DNA of 64,000 nucleotides from contig NZ_JAOAOQ010000009.1 of the NCBI RefSeq assembly GCF_030398385.1, positions 1 through 64,000 of the forward strand, given 5' to 3'. Positions 53,070 to 61,644 of the stretch are shown here, piece after piece. The notes under the pieces are model-generated. The model worked only from the letters and a program-made list of their open reading frames with translations. It was not told where the DNA came from and did no database searches. Within the stretch, counting starts at the first letter, position 1. Each line of letters begins with the position of its first letter. The translations under genes and the position numbers were made by a program. Source of the stretch: Aquibium sp. ELW1220. Its GTDB lineage: Bacteria; Pseudomonadota; Alphaproteobacteria; Rhizobiales; Rhizobiaceae.

Positions 53070-53900
53070 TCAGCCCTTGCGCAACGTCTCCAGCTCGCCG
53101 ATCCGCTTGGCGCTCTCGCTCTCCAATCTGCGCGTCAGTTCGCCGATCAGCGCCTCGGCGAAGACGAAGAGCGCGGCCGAGGAATCCCATGCTGAGGGCA
53201 CCGCCGTGCGACCGGCCACGACATGACGGGCGAAGCGGGCAATGGGCGACAGCCACTGGTCGGTGACCAGCACGATCTGGATGCCGCGCTTGTGGGCCGT
53301 CTCGGCCAGTTGCAGCAGGCTGTCCTGGTAGCGGCGGATGTCGAACACGAAGAGCACGTCGCGCCGCCCCATGTCGATCAGCCGGTCGCGCCAGTTGCTC
53401 TCCTGGCCGGAGAGGTGGAAGACGGCGGGGCGGATGATGGTCATGTGGGCGGCCATGTAGCGCGCGATCGGGTCGGTGAAGCGGCCGCCGATCAGATGGA
53501 TGCTCGCGCGGGGATGCGCCAGCAGCGCGACGATCTCGTCCATCTGGCGCGGCGAGACGTGGCCGAAGGTTTCGCGGATGTTGTCGAGCGTGGCGGCCAG
53601 CATGGCCGGCTCTTCGCCGCGGTGTCCGGACTGGCGCTCGGTGCGAGAGAGCGGGGACTGCAGCTGTGCGGCGAGTTCATGCTGAAGGGTTGCCTGGAAC
53701 TCCGCGTAGTTGTGGAAGCCGAGGCGGGCGACGAAGCGCAGGATGGTCGGCGAACTGACCCCGGCATGCTGGGAAAAGTCCGCCACGGTCTTCAGCCCGG
53801 CCAGCGGATAGTTGGCGATCAGCGTCTGGGCAGCGCGACGCTCGCCCGCCGGCATCGCGTCCATGCGGTCGGTGATCAGCTCGGCAATGCTCGTGCCCAT
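53070..53900 (-). CDS. MurR/RpiR family transcriptional regulator
   Basis: 276-residue regulator. N-terminal HTH_6 domain (about 1-80) with TVADFSQHAGVSSPTILRFV as helix-turn-helix, and a C-terminal SIS sugar-isomerase-type domain (about 115-250, SIHLIGGRFTDPIA and VLFVFDIRRYQDSLL). ATG 53900 follows AGGAGG. It is divergent from the amidohydrolase-TRAP operon, which is its likely target. SIS-domain regulators usually sense phosphosugars, but rhizobial members next to amine or amino acid genes are common, so the ligand is open. Confidence 0.92.
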   Translation of the reverse strand: MGTSIAELITDRMDAMPAGERRAAQTLIANYPLAGLKTVADFSQHAGVSSPTILRFVARLGFHNYAEFQATLQHELAAQLQSPLSRTERQSGHRGEEPAMLAATLDNIRETFGHVSPRQMDEIVALLAHPRASIHLIGGRFTDPIARYMAAHMTIIRPAVFHLSGQESNWRDRLIDMGRRDVLFVFDIRRYQDSLLQLAETAHKRGIQIVLVTDQWLSPIARFARHVVAGRTAVPSAWDSSAALFVFAEALIGELTRRLESESAKRIGELETLRKG

Positions 53901-53952
53901 GCGACCTCCTTCGCCAGGAACCCGGCGCCCGATCCTCCCGGGCGGAAAATGC

Positions 53953-53982
53953 GGTTTGACAAACCGGCAGAGGGCGTATCAA
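53953..53982. promoter_or_regulatory. Possible promoter and operator between rpiR-type gene and amidohydrolase
   Basis: TTGACA at 53956-53961 with TATCAA at 53977-53982 (15-base spacing) may be a promoter for the plus-strand operon. The -35 box lies inside GGTTTG-A-CAAACC (53953-53965), a perfect 6-base inverted repeat. The spacing is short for a sigma-70 promoter, so this is tentative. Confidence 0.35.
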
Positions 53983-54050
53983 ATCATCCACCGAGGCGCA
54001 AAGATACCAAAAACGTAACAATCGATACAGCGCGCGGGAACAGGTCGGAC

Positions 54051-54872
54051 ATGATTTCGGGGCTGGCGACAGGCGAGGCAGAGACGGGACCCGTGCGGGT
54101 CTTCAACCGTGATGCCGCCGGACCGTTCGTGCTTGTCTGCGACCATGCGTCCAATCGCATTCCCGAGGACTACGGCACGCTGGGACTGCCCGAGAGCGAA
54201 CTGACGCGGCACATCGCCTGGGATCCGGGCGCTGCACCGGTGTCTCGCCGCATGGCCGAGCGGCTCGACGCAGTGCTGGTGGAATCGGCGATCTCGCGGC
54301 TGATCGTCGACTGCAACCGCCCGCTCGAAGCACCGGACCTCATGCCGGCCTTGAGCGAGACGACGGCTATTCTTGGCAACCAGGCCGTTCCGGCCGAGGA
54401 ACGCGCGCGTCGGATCGCGCTCGCCCATGTGCCCTTCCACGACGCGATCGAGACCATCGTGACCGACAGGCTGGCCGCGGGCCGGCCGACGATGCTGGTC
54501 TCGGTCCATTCCTTCACGCCCGTCTATCGCGGTGTCTCGCGGCCGTGGCACGTCGGCATCATCCATGACGAGGACGAGCGATTGTCCGCGCCGATGATCG
54601 CGGCACTTTCGGTGATCGATGGCGTTGTCGTCGGCAACAACGAGCCCTATGCGCCGGCCGACCGCGTCTACTACACGCTCGAAAGGCATGCGCGATCCCG
54701 CGAACTGCCTTGCGCGATGATCGAAATCCGCAATGATGAAATCTGCGATCCGGCCGGCCAGGCACTCTGGGCCGACCGTCTCGCAACCATTCTGTCCGGC
54801 ATCCAAGAACCGGGCGTGACCGAAGGGGAGGCGAAGGCAACTCGCGAAAAGGGGATCATCCTGCGTGCCTGA
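54051..54872 (+). CDS. N-formylglutamate amidohydrolase family protein
   Basis: 273-residue zinc-type amidohydrolase. Conserved segments FVLVCDHASNRIPEDYG, HIAWDPGA, SRLIVDCNRP, LVSVHSFTP and AMIEIRNDEI are present, the metal-binding Asp-His and His pairs included. The classical enzyme removes formate from N-formylglutamate at the end of histidine breakdown, but no hut genes are near; here it sits with a TRAP importer and a GS-family ligase, so a gamma-glutamyl or other amide substrate is possible. ATG 54051; overlaps dctQ by 8 bases. Confidence 0.88.
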   Translation: MISGLATGEAETGPVRVFNRDAAGPFVLVCDHASNRIPEDYGTLGLPESELTRHIAWDPGAAPVSRRMAERLDAVLVESAISRLIVDCNRPLEAPDLMPALSETTAILGNQAVPAEERARRIALAHVPFHDAIETIVTDRLAAGRPTMLVSVHSFTPVYRGVSRPWHVGIIHDEDERLSAPMIAALSVIDGVVVGNNEPYAPADRVYYTLERHARSRELPCAMIEIRNDEICDPAGQALWADRLATILSGIQEPGVTEGEAKATREKGIILRA

Positions 54873-55374
54873 AGCCATCAAGACCTATGTGAGGGTCGTG
54901 GATGCCATGAGCCACTGGATGGGGCTCTTCGCGATGTATCTCGTCTTCGCGATGATCGGCATCCTCGGCTATGCCTCGATCATGAAGGTGTTCTTCCTGC
55001 CCTCGCTCTGGACCGTCGAGATGGCCCAGTTCGTGATGGTGGCCTATTTCACGCTCGGCGGTGCCTTCACGCTGAAGGAGGGCGATCACGTCCGCATGGA
55101 CCTCGTCTACGGACGCTGGAGTGTGCGCCAGAAGGCCGGTGTCGACCTTTTCACCGGCGTGGCGCTGATCCTGTTCCTGGTCATGCTGCAGATCGGTGGT
55201 ATCTCTTCGCTGATCTACGCCATCGAATATGGCGAGAAGAGCTTCTCGGCCTGGGCGCCGAAGATGTGGCCGGTGAAGGTGGTGCTGAACGTCGGCATCT
55301 TCTTCACGCTGCTGCAGGCGATCTCGCTCTTCTTCAAGGACTGGGCCACGGCTCGGGGAGAGCCGATCCAGTGA
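54865..55374 (+). CDS. TRAP transporter small permease (DctQ-like)
   Basis: 169-residue inner-membrane protein with four helices and the typical GGAFTLKEGDHVRMDLVY motif between helices. GTG 54865 lies inside the amidohydrolase gene. Works with the large permease and binding protein of the next two genes to import a carboxylate-type solute with a sodium or proton gradient. Confidence 0.92.
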   Translation: MPEAIKTYVRVVDAMSHWMGLFAMYLVFAMIGILGYASIMKVFFLPSLWTVEMAQFVMVAYFTLGGAFTLKEGDHVRMDLVYGRWSVRQKAGVDLFTGVALILFLVMLQIGGISSLIYAIEYGEKSFSAWAPKMWPVKVVLNVGIFFTLLQAISLFFKDWATARGEPIQ

Positions 55375-56696
55375 GCTACGAACTCATCGCTCTCCTGATG
55401 TTTTCCTCGATGATGCTGCTGCTCCTGACCGGGCAGCGGGTCTTCGCGGTGATCGGCATCGTCGGCGCCGTCGCGGCCTTCTTCCTGTGGGGAACGGGCG
55501 GCATCGAGATCCCCTTCACGGCCACCATCAAGGTCATGAAGTGGTATCCGCTGCTGACCCTGCCGCTGTTCGTCTTCATGGGCTACATGCTGGCGGAGTC
55601 GGGAATCGCCGACGACCTCTACAAGATGTTCCACGTCTGGTTCGGCCCTGTCCGGGGCGGGCTGGCGATCGGCACGATCCTGATGATGGTCATCATCTCG
55701 GCCATCAACGGCCTGTCGGTGGCCGGCATGGCGGTGGGCGCCACGATCGCGCTGCCGGAGCTGCTGCGGCGCGGCTACGACAAGGTGATGGTTACCGGCG
55801 TCATCCAGGCGGGTTCTTCGCTCGGCATCCTGGTGCCACCGAGCGTCGTGCTCGTGCTCTACGGCATGATCGCGCGCCAGCCGGTCGGCCATCTGTGGAT
55901 GGCAGGCGTGTTCCCCGGGCTGCTGATGGCGAGCCTCTTCATCCTCTACATCGTCGTGCGCTGCGTGCTGCAGCCGAGCCTTGGCCCCGCCTTGCCGAAG
56001 GAAGAGCGGGAGAGCTACACGCTCGGCCAGAAGATTGCCCTGGCGCAGGCCGGGCTCATACCGCTTGCGATCTTCCTCGCCATGACCGGCCTGTTCCTCA
56101 CCGGCGTCACGAGCCTCGTCGAAAGCTCGGCCGTCGGTGCGGTCTCGTCGATCCTCGCGGCGGCGCTGCGGCGCCGGCTCACCCTGGCCGTCCTGCATGA
56201 GACGACACGCAAGACGCTCGGCATTTCGGCGATGTTCTTCTGGATCATCACCGCCGCGCTTTGCTTCGGCGCGGTCTTCGACGGTCTCGGGGCGGTACGT
56301 TCGATCGAGGGACTGTTTCTCGGTGACATGGGTCTCGAACCCTGGCAGGTCCTGACCCTCATGCTGGCGACCTTCCTGATTCTCGGCATCTTCCTCGACG
56401 ACACCGCCATGCTGGTGATCGTGGCGCCGCTTTTCATTCCTCTGGCCGGAGCACTGGGCTACAATCTCGTCTGGTTCGGCGTGATGTACACCATCACATG
56501 CCAGATCGCTTACCTGACGCCGCCCTTCGGCTACAATCTCTTCCTGATGCGCGCCATGGCGCCGCCGGAGGTGACCCTGACGGACATATACAAGTCTGTG
56601 TGGCCGTTCGTCGGGATCATGCTGTTCACGTTGCTGGTTCTCGCGCTCTATCCCGAGATAGCGACGTGGCTGCCCGACTACTACTATTCGAAGTGA
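55371..56696 (+). CDS. TRAP transporter large permease (DctM-like)
   Basis: 441-residue membrane protein with 11-12 helices. GTG 55371 overlaps dctQ (GTGA). Landmarks: LPLFVFMGYMLAESGIADDLY, SVAGMAVGATIALPELLRRGYD, GVIQAGSSLGILVPPSVVLVLYG and IAYLTPPFGYNLFLMRAM. Forms the transport channel of this TRAP system. Confidence 0.94.
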   Translation: MSYELIALLMFSSMMLLLLTGQRVFAVIGIVGAVAAFFLWGTGGIEIPFTATIKVMKWYPLLTLPLFVFMGYMLAESGIADDLYKMFHVWFGPVRGGLAIGTILMMVIISAINGLSVAGMAVGATIALPELLRRGYDKVMVTGVIQAGSSLGILVPPSVVLVLYGMIARQPVGHLWMAGVFPGLLMASLFILYIVVRCVLQPSLGPALPKEERESYTLGQKIALAQAGLIPLAIFLAMTGLFLTGVTSLVESSAVGAVSSILAAALRRRLTLAVLHETTRKTLGISAMFFWIITAALCFGAVFDGLGAVRSIEGLFLGDMGLEPWQVLTLMLATFLILGIFLDDTAMLVIVAPLFIPLAGALGYNLVWFGVMYTITCQIAYLTPPFGYNLFLMRAMAPPEVTLTDIYKSVWPFVGIMLFTLLVLALYPEIATWLPDYYYSK

Positions 56697-56722
56697 CGCG
56701 TGCAACGAGAAGGATGGGAACA

Positions 56723-57781
56723 ATGATCAAGCAGAGCAGACGCGAATTCATCAAGAAGGCCGGCCTCGTCACCGCGGGTGCTGCCGGCGCCTCCACGCTT
56801 GCGGCCCCGGCGGTGATCGCCCAGGCGCCGATCAAGTGGCGGCTCCAGACCTATGCGGGCGCCGCACTCGGCCCGCACGTGACCAAACCGGCGGTCGACA
56901 TGTTCAACGCCGCCGCCAAGGGCGAGATGGAGATCGAGCTCTACTACGCCGACCAGCTGGTGCCGACCGGCGAACTCTTCCGTGCCATGCAGGCCGGAAC
57001 GATCGATGCCGTCCATTCCGACGACGATTCGATGGCCGCGCCGGTCGAGATCTCTGTCTTCGGCGGCTATTTCCCCTTCGCCACCAAGCACATCCTCGAC
57101 GTGCCGGTGCTGTTCAACCAGTACGGCCTGGCCGACATCTGGCGCGAGCAGTACAAGGCGGCCGGAGGCGTGGTGTGGCTGTCGGCGGCGGGCCAGGACC
57201 CCTGCCACTTCAACACCAAGAAGCCGATCAACTCGCTCGCCGACCTGCAGGGCCTGCGGCTCTACACCTTCCCGACGGCGGGCCGCTTCCTGGCGCAGTT
57301 CGGCGTCGTCCCGGTGTCGATCCCCTACGAGGACGTGCAGGTGGCCGTGCAGACCGGCGAGCTCGACGGCATGTCCTGGTCGGGCATCACCGAGGACTAC
57401 ACGGTGGGCTGGGCCGACGTGACCGACCACTTCACGACCAACAACATCTCCGGCGCGTGGATCGGCTCCTGGTTCGCCAACGAGAAGAAGTGGGCCGACA
57501 CGCCGGAGCACCTCAAGCAGCTCTGGCTCGCCTGCGTCGACGCCGGCCACACCTATCGCAACCAGTGGTACTGGGGCGGCGAGGCCAAGCTGCGCGCCAC
57601 GGGCGACAAGCTGAAGCTGACCACCGTTCCGGCAGAGGAATGGGCGCAGGTCGAAGCGGCGGCGATGACGTTCTGGGACGAGATCGCGGCAGAGAGCGAG
57701 ATGAAGGCCAAGGTCGTCTCGATCTTCAAGCAGTACAACGAGATCCTGCACAAGGCCGGCGGCGTCTACACGCAAGGCTGA
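56723..57781 (+). CDS. TRAP transporter substrate-binding protein (DctP-like), Tat signal
   Basis: 352-residue periplasmic binding protein. The N-terminus SRREFIKKAG followed by a hydrophobic stretch and AVIAQAPIKW is a twin-arginine signal, so it is probably exported folded. The mature part resembles the DctP family (IKWRLQTYAGAALGPHVTKPAVDMFN, and VPVSIPYEDVQVAVQTGELDG). An alternative ATG lies three codons upstream at 56714. The ligand is not predictable from sequence. A hairpin follows. Confidence 0.92.
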   Translation: MIKQSRREFIKKAGLVTAGAAGASTLAAPAVIAQAPIKWRLQTYAGAALGPHVTKPAVDMFNAAAKGEMEIELYYADQLVPTGELFRAMQAGTIDAVHSDDDSMAAPVEISVFGGYFPFATKHILDVPVLFNQYGLADIWREQYKAAGGVVWLSAAGQDPCHFNTKKPINSLADLQGLRLYTFPTAGRFLAQFGVVPVSIPYEDVQVAVQTGELDGMSWSGITEDYTVGWADVTDHFTTNNISGAWIGSWFANEKKWADTPEHLKQLWLACVDAGHTYRNQWYWGGEAKLRATGDKLKLTTVPAEEWAQVEAAAMTFWDEIAAESEMKAKVVSIFKQYNEILHKAGGVYTQG

Positions 57782-57800
57782 AACTGGCCCTATCGACAGG

Positions 57801-57825
57801 CGGCCCGGCGGTCTACGCCGGGCCG
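57801..57825 (+). terminator. Intercistronic hairpin after TRAP binding-protein gene
   Basis: A 10-base perfect stem (CGGCCCGGCG at 57801-57810, complement at 57816-57825, loop GTCTA) about 20 bases after the stop. No T-run. Like the hairpins after the other binding-protein genes, it may protect the upstream message or attenuate transcription into the ligase gene. Confidence 0.5.
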
Positions 57826-57879
57826 TACGACGTCAGACCGGCCATGGGAGGCCGGCAACCCGCTCCGAGGACCACGACA

Positions 57880-59250
57880 ATGGCAGGCAACCTGAGTTTC
57901 GACGAACTGAAGACCGAGATCGCGGCCGGTGCGATCGACACCGTGCTCGCCTGCGCGGTCGACATGCAGGGCCGCCTCGTCGGCAAGCGCTTCCTCGCGA
58001 GCTTCTTTGCCGACAGCGCCCATGACGAGACGCATGGCTGCAACTACCTGCTCGCCAACGACATCGACATGGAGCCGGTGCCCGGCTACAAGGCGGCGAG
58101 CTGGGACAAGGGCTATGGCGACTTCGTCATGAAGCCCGACATGTCGACGCTGCGCCGCATCCCCTGGCTCGAGAAGACGGCGCTGGTGCTGTGCGACCTT
58201 CAGGACCACCATACCCATTCCGACCTGCCGCATTCACCGCGCGCCATCCTGCGCAAGCAGGTCGCCCGGCTGAAGGAGCGCGGCTGGCTCGCCTACTTCG
58301 CCTCCGAACTCGAGTTCTACCTGTTCGACGAGAGCTATGATTCCATCCGCGCCAAGCACTGGAAGAACCTCTCCACCGCCTCGCCCTACATCGGCGACTA
58401 CCTGATCGGCATCACCTCGAAGGAGGAGGGCGTCATGCGCCGGCTCCGCAACGAGATGAACGCCGCCGGCATCCCGATCGAGAATTCCAAGGGCGAGTGG
58501 GGCCCGGGCCAGGAAGAGATCAACGTGCGCTACGCCGAGGCGCTCGACATGGCCGACAGGCACGTGATCCTGAAGAACGGCGCCAAGGAGATCGCCGGCC
58601 AGATGGGCAAGGCCATCTCCTTCATGTCCAAGTACAATTACGACCTCGCCGGCAATTCCTCCCACATCCATAACTCGCTGTGGAGCGCCGATGGAAAGAC
58701 GCCGCTGTTCTTCGACAAGGGCGCGGAGTGGACCCTGTCGGAACTCGGCCAGCAATGGGCGGCGGGCCAGATCAAGTATGCCCGCGAGTTCACCTGGTTC
58801 CTGGCGCCCTACATCAATTCCTACAAGCGCTTCCAGGCCGGCACCTTCGCGCCGACCAAGATCATGTGGAGCGAGGACAACCGCACCGCCGGCTTCCGGC
58901 TCTGCGGCGAGGGCACCAAGGGCATCCGCATGGAGTGCCGCATCGGTGGCGCCGACCTCAACCCCTACCTCGCTTTCGCGGCGCTGATCGCGGCCGGGCT
59001 CGCCGGCATCGACGAGAAACTGACGCTGCAGAAGCCCTTCGTCGGCGACGCCTATCAGGCCTCGCGCCTGCCGGAGATCCCCAAGACCCTGCGCGACGCC
59101 ACCGAGACGCTGGCCAAGTCGAAGATGCTGAAGAGCGCGCTCGGCGAGGACGTGATCGAGCATTACGTCCACACCGCCAAGTGGGAGCAGTTCGAATACG
59201 ACCGGCGGATCACCGACTGGGAACTGCACCGGGGATTCGAGCGGTATTGA
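57880..59250 (+). CDS. Glutamine synthetase family protein (GlnA-like, possible gamma-glutamyl ligase)
   Basis: 456 residues, the size of GS-family proteins such as PuuA. Acidic and basic active-site motifs are intact: ASELEFYLFD, GPGQEEINVRYAEALDMAD, HIHNSLW, NSYKRFQAGTFAPTKI, NRTAGFRL and RMECRIGGADLNPYLAFAAL. The typical gamma-glutamyl-amine ligases transfer glutamate to amines or amino alcohols; the neighbourhood favours that role over making glutamine. ATG 57880 after a weak ribosome site. A long frame open far upstream is a different-frame artefact. Confidence 0.9.
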   Translation: MAGNLSFDELKTEIAAGAIDTVLACAVDMQGRLVGKRFLASFFADSAHDETHGCNYLLANDIDMEPVPGYKAASWDKGYGDFVMKPDMSTLRRIPWLEKTALVLCDLQDHHTHSDLPHSPRAILRKQVARLKERGWLAYFASELEFYLFDESYDSIRAKHWKNLSTASPYIGDYLIGITSKEEGVMRRLRNEMNAAGIPIENSKGEWGPGQEEINVRYAEALDMADRHVILKNGAKEIAGQMGKAISFMSKYNYDLAGNSSHIHNSLWSADGKTPLFFDKGAEWTLSELGQQWAAGQIKYAREFTWFLAPYINSYKRFQAGTFAPTKIMWSEDNRTAGFRLCGEGTKGIRMECRIGGADLNPYLAFAALIAAGLAGIDEKLTLQKPFVGDAYQASRLPEIPKTLRDATETLAKSKMLKSALGEDVIEHYVHTAKWEQFEYDRRITDWELHRGFERY

Positions 59251-59300
59251 GGAAATCACAACGTTGCAGTATGTTGCGCTTCTGAGATCAAGAGGTGCCC

Positions 59301-59681
59301 ATGACCGTCAATGTCGACAAGCAATGGTTCGTGGACCGGTGGACAGAAAAGGGCCTCACCTTACGGAAGGTGGCGAAGTTGATTGGCTTGGATCCGAGCG
59401 CTCTCTCGCGGATGCTGAATGGCGAGCGCGAAATGAAGATCCCGGAAATCGGGCGGATTGCGGCCGTGCTGGAGGTGTCGAGCGCGGAAGTACTCGGGCA
59501 TATCGAGTTGCCAGGTGCGTCGCATGAAGGCGTCGAGACTGGAGACGATGTGCGGATCAGCCGGCATCCGGGCTTCGGGTTCATGAAGGGCCTCATCAAG
59601 TTCGAAGAGGGATTCGACGGAACCGGACCTTACGATGACGAACCATGGGATCGGGGCTATCTGGGCGAAGATCGTCCATGA
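59301..59681 (+). CDS. XRE-type antitoxin
   Basis: 126-residue protein with an XRE helix-turn-helix at about residues 20-42 (LTLRKVAKLIGLDPSALSRML) and a C-terminal half without a recognised domain (GASHEGVETGDDVRISRHPGF). It overlaps the PIN gene by 4 bases (ATGA), the standard antitoxin-toxin arrangement. ATG 59301; a GTG at 59295 would add two residues. Base composition is visibly less GC-rich than the flanking genes, suggesting later arrival. Confidence 0.8.
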   Translation: MTVNVDKQWFVDRWTEKGLTLRKVAKLIGLDPSALSRMLNGEREMKIPEIGRIAAVLEVSSAEVLGHIELPGASHEGVETGDDVRISRHPGFGFMKGLIKFEEGFDGTGPYDDEPWDRGYLGEDRP

Positions 59682-60100
59682 CAGGGCGCGCGCCTCCTTT
59701 GCTGCTCGACACATGTACGATCCTGTTCATCGGCAATGCGTCGCGTCTGGACGACGACGCTGATCGCGAGATAGGGAAAGCGGCTCTAGAGCAGCGGCTC
59801 TACGTGTCCCCGATCTCCGCTTGGGAAATCGGCATCGGGGTTGCGAAAGGGCGGCTGAAGCTACCTCTGGGGCCCCTGGAGTTCTTCGATGACTTCGTGA
59901 AACGTATCGGAGCGAGACTCAGCGCCGTGACGCCGGGGATTCTCGTCGGGTCCTCGCTGCTGCCCGGTACGATTCATAAGGATCCTATGGACCGGGTCCT
60001 CGTTGCATCCGCACGGATGCTGGGGATGATCCTTGTGACCAGAGACGGTCCGATCCTCGCCTACGGCCGCGAAGGCCATGTTCGAACAATTACCTGCTAG
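59678..60100 (+). CDS. PIN-domain toxin (VapC-like)
   Basis: 140-residue PIN-domain protein. The acidic catalytic set is present: Asp 11 (LLLDTC), Glu 50 (SAWEIGIG), Asp 105 in KDPMDRVLVAS and Asp 123 in LVTRDGPI. Such toxins cleave tRNA or rRNA and are neutralised by the paired antitoxin. ATG 59678 overlaps the antitoxin stop. Located between the GS-family gene and the aldehyde dehydrogenase gene of an otherwise tidy pathway. Confidence 0.88.
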   Translation: MTGRAPPLLLDTCTILFIGNASRLDDDADREIGKAALEQRLYVSPISAWEIGIGVAKGRLKLPLGPLEFFDDFVKRIGARLSAVTPGILVGSSLLPGTIHKDPMDRVLVASARMLGMILVTRDGPILAYGREGHVRTITC

Positions 60101-60141
60101 AAAACTGCCTGCTGAAGAAACAACATGTCGGGGAGACTCCC

Positions 60142-61524
60142 TTGGAAACCGTAAAACTCACATCCCCCGTCGACGGGTCGGTTTACATAGAGCGACCTGT
60201 CGCCACCGACCAGGTCATCGACGCGGCGGTGTCGCGTGCCAAGGCGGCGCAGGCCGATTGGGCCGGCGTGCCGATCGCCAGGCGCGGCGAATACCTGCTC
60301 GCCTTCCTCGAGGCGCTGCTGGCCATGAACGACGAGATCGTGCCCGAACTCGCCTGGCAGATGGGACGTCCCGTCCGTTACGGCGGCGAAAAGGGCGGCG
60401 TCGAGGAGCGCACGCGCTACATGGTGGCGCTGGCGGAAAAGGCGCTGGCGCCCTATGTGCCCGAAGACCGCCCGGGTTTCCGGCGCTACCTGAAGAAGGT
60501 GCCTGTCGGCGTCGTCTTCGTCATCGCGCCGTGGAACTATCCCTACCTGACCGCGGTCAACACCATCGTGCCGGCATTGATGGCCGGTAACGCCGTGATC
60601 TTGAAGCACGCGGCGCAGACGCTTTTGGTCGGCGAGCGGTTTCAGGCAGCCTTCGACAAGGCCGGGCTGCCGAAGGGCCTGTTCCAGAACCTCGTGATGA
60701 GCCACGGCCAGACGGAGAGGCTGCTTGCGTCCGGCAAGGTCGATCATTGCAACTTCACCGGATCGGTGGCCGGCGGCCGCGCGATCGAGAAGGCGGCTGC
60801 GGGCACCTTCATGACGCTCGGGCTCGAGCTCGGCGGCAAGGATCCGGCCTATGTGCTGCCCGACGTGAAGCTCGACCACGCCATCGCCAACCTCGCCGAA
60901 GGTGCCTTCTTCAATTCCGGCCAGTGCTGCTGCGGCATCGAGCGCATCTACGTGCACGAGAAGGTCTATGACGATTTCGTCGAGGGCTTCATCGCCGAAA
61001 GCCGCAACTGGACGCTCGGCAGCCCGGTCGAAACGGACACGGTGATGGGGCCAATGGCGCAGGCGCGTTTCGCCGACTTCATTCGCGAGCAGAAGGCCGA
61101 GGCGCTGCGCAAGGGGGCGACTGCGCATCTGAACGTGATGGACGAGCGCGACACGGCCGGCTCGCCCTATCTGCCGGTCGAGGTGCTGACCGGCGTCAAC
61201 CACCAGATGAGCGTCATGCGCGAGGAGAGCTTCGGCCCGATCGTCGGCATCATGAAGGTGCGCGACGACGTGGAGGCGATCGCGCTGATGAACGACAGCC
61301 CCTACGGTCTCACCGCCTCGATCTGGTCGACCGACACCGACCACGCCGCCGCGATCGGCGACCGCGTCGAGACCGGCCTGGTGTTCATGAACCGCTGCGA
61401 CTACGTCGATCCGGGGCTGGTCTGGACCGGCGTCAAGGACACCGGCAAGGGCGGCGCCATGGGCCTCGTCGGCTACGACAACCTGACGAGGCCGAAGGGT
61501 TTTCATCTGCGCGAGAAGATCTAG
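60142..61524 (+). CDS. Aldehyde dehydrogenase
   Basis: 460-residue NAD(P)-dependent aldehyde dehydrogenase. General base Glu in LGLELGGKDPAYVL and catalytic Cys in FFNSGQCCCGIERIYV; cofactor region FVIAPWNYPYLTAVNTIVPALMAGNAVILKHA. TTG 60142 follows GGGGAG. Length is a little below the 480-500 of many members, so it belongs to a shorter subgroup. It oxidises an aldehyde to an acid in the pathway proposed for this region. Confidence 0.93.
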   Translation: METVKLTSPVDGSVYIERPVATDQVIDAAVSRAKAAQADWAGVPIARRGEYLLAFLEALLAMNDEIVPELAWQMGRPVRYGGEKGGVEERTRYMVALAEKALAPYVPEDRPGFRRYLKKVPVGVVFVIAPWNYPYLTAVNTIVPALMAGNAVILKHAAQTLLVGERFQAAFDKAGLPKGLFQNLVMSHGQTERLLASGKVDHCNFTGSVAGGRAIEKAAAGTFMTLGLELGGKDPAYVLPDVKLDHAIANLAEGAFFNSGQCCCGIERIYVHEKVYDDFVEGFIAESRNWTLGSPVETDTVMGPMAQARFADFIREQKAEALRKGATAHLNVMDERDTAGSPYLPVEVLTGVNHQMSVMREESFGPIVGIMKVRDDVEAIALMNDSPYGLTASIWSTDTDHAAAIGDRVETGLVFMNRCDYVDPGLVWTGVKDTGKGGAMGLVGYDNLTRPKGFHLREKI

Positions 61525-61558
61525 GTTCGCTGCGAACAGGCCGATGAATTCGCTCCCT

Positions 61559-61594
61559 CGCGCGCCCTCTGGCCTGCAGGCCAGAGGGCGCGCG
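61559..61594. repeat. 36-base perfect palindrome
   Basis: An uninterrupted 36-base perfect palindrome centred on TGCA (arms reading CGCGCGCCCTCTGGCCTG) in the 120-base gap between the aldehyde and alcohol dehydrogenase genes. No T-run follows. It resembles GC-rich palindromic intergenic repeats reported in rhizobia, and could also act as an intercistronic hairpin. Only one copy occurs in this window. Confidence 0.65.
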
Positions 61595-61644
61595 CGCAGG
61601 AACGCGACGTTTCCGAAATCACATTCATCCGAGAGCACCTCCCC

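Noticed and set aside
56836-57879. A possible fusion of the TRAP binding protein and the glutamine synthetase family protein
   Set aside because: The frame upstream of 57880 overlaps the TRAP binding-protein gene in a different frame and has no coding signal; the ligase begins normally at 57880.
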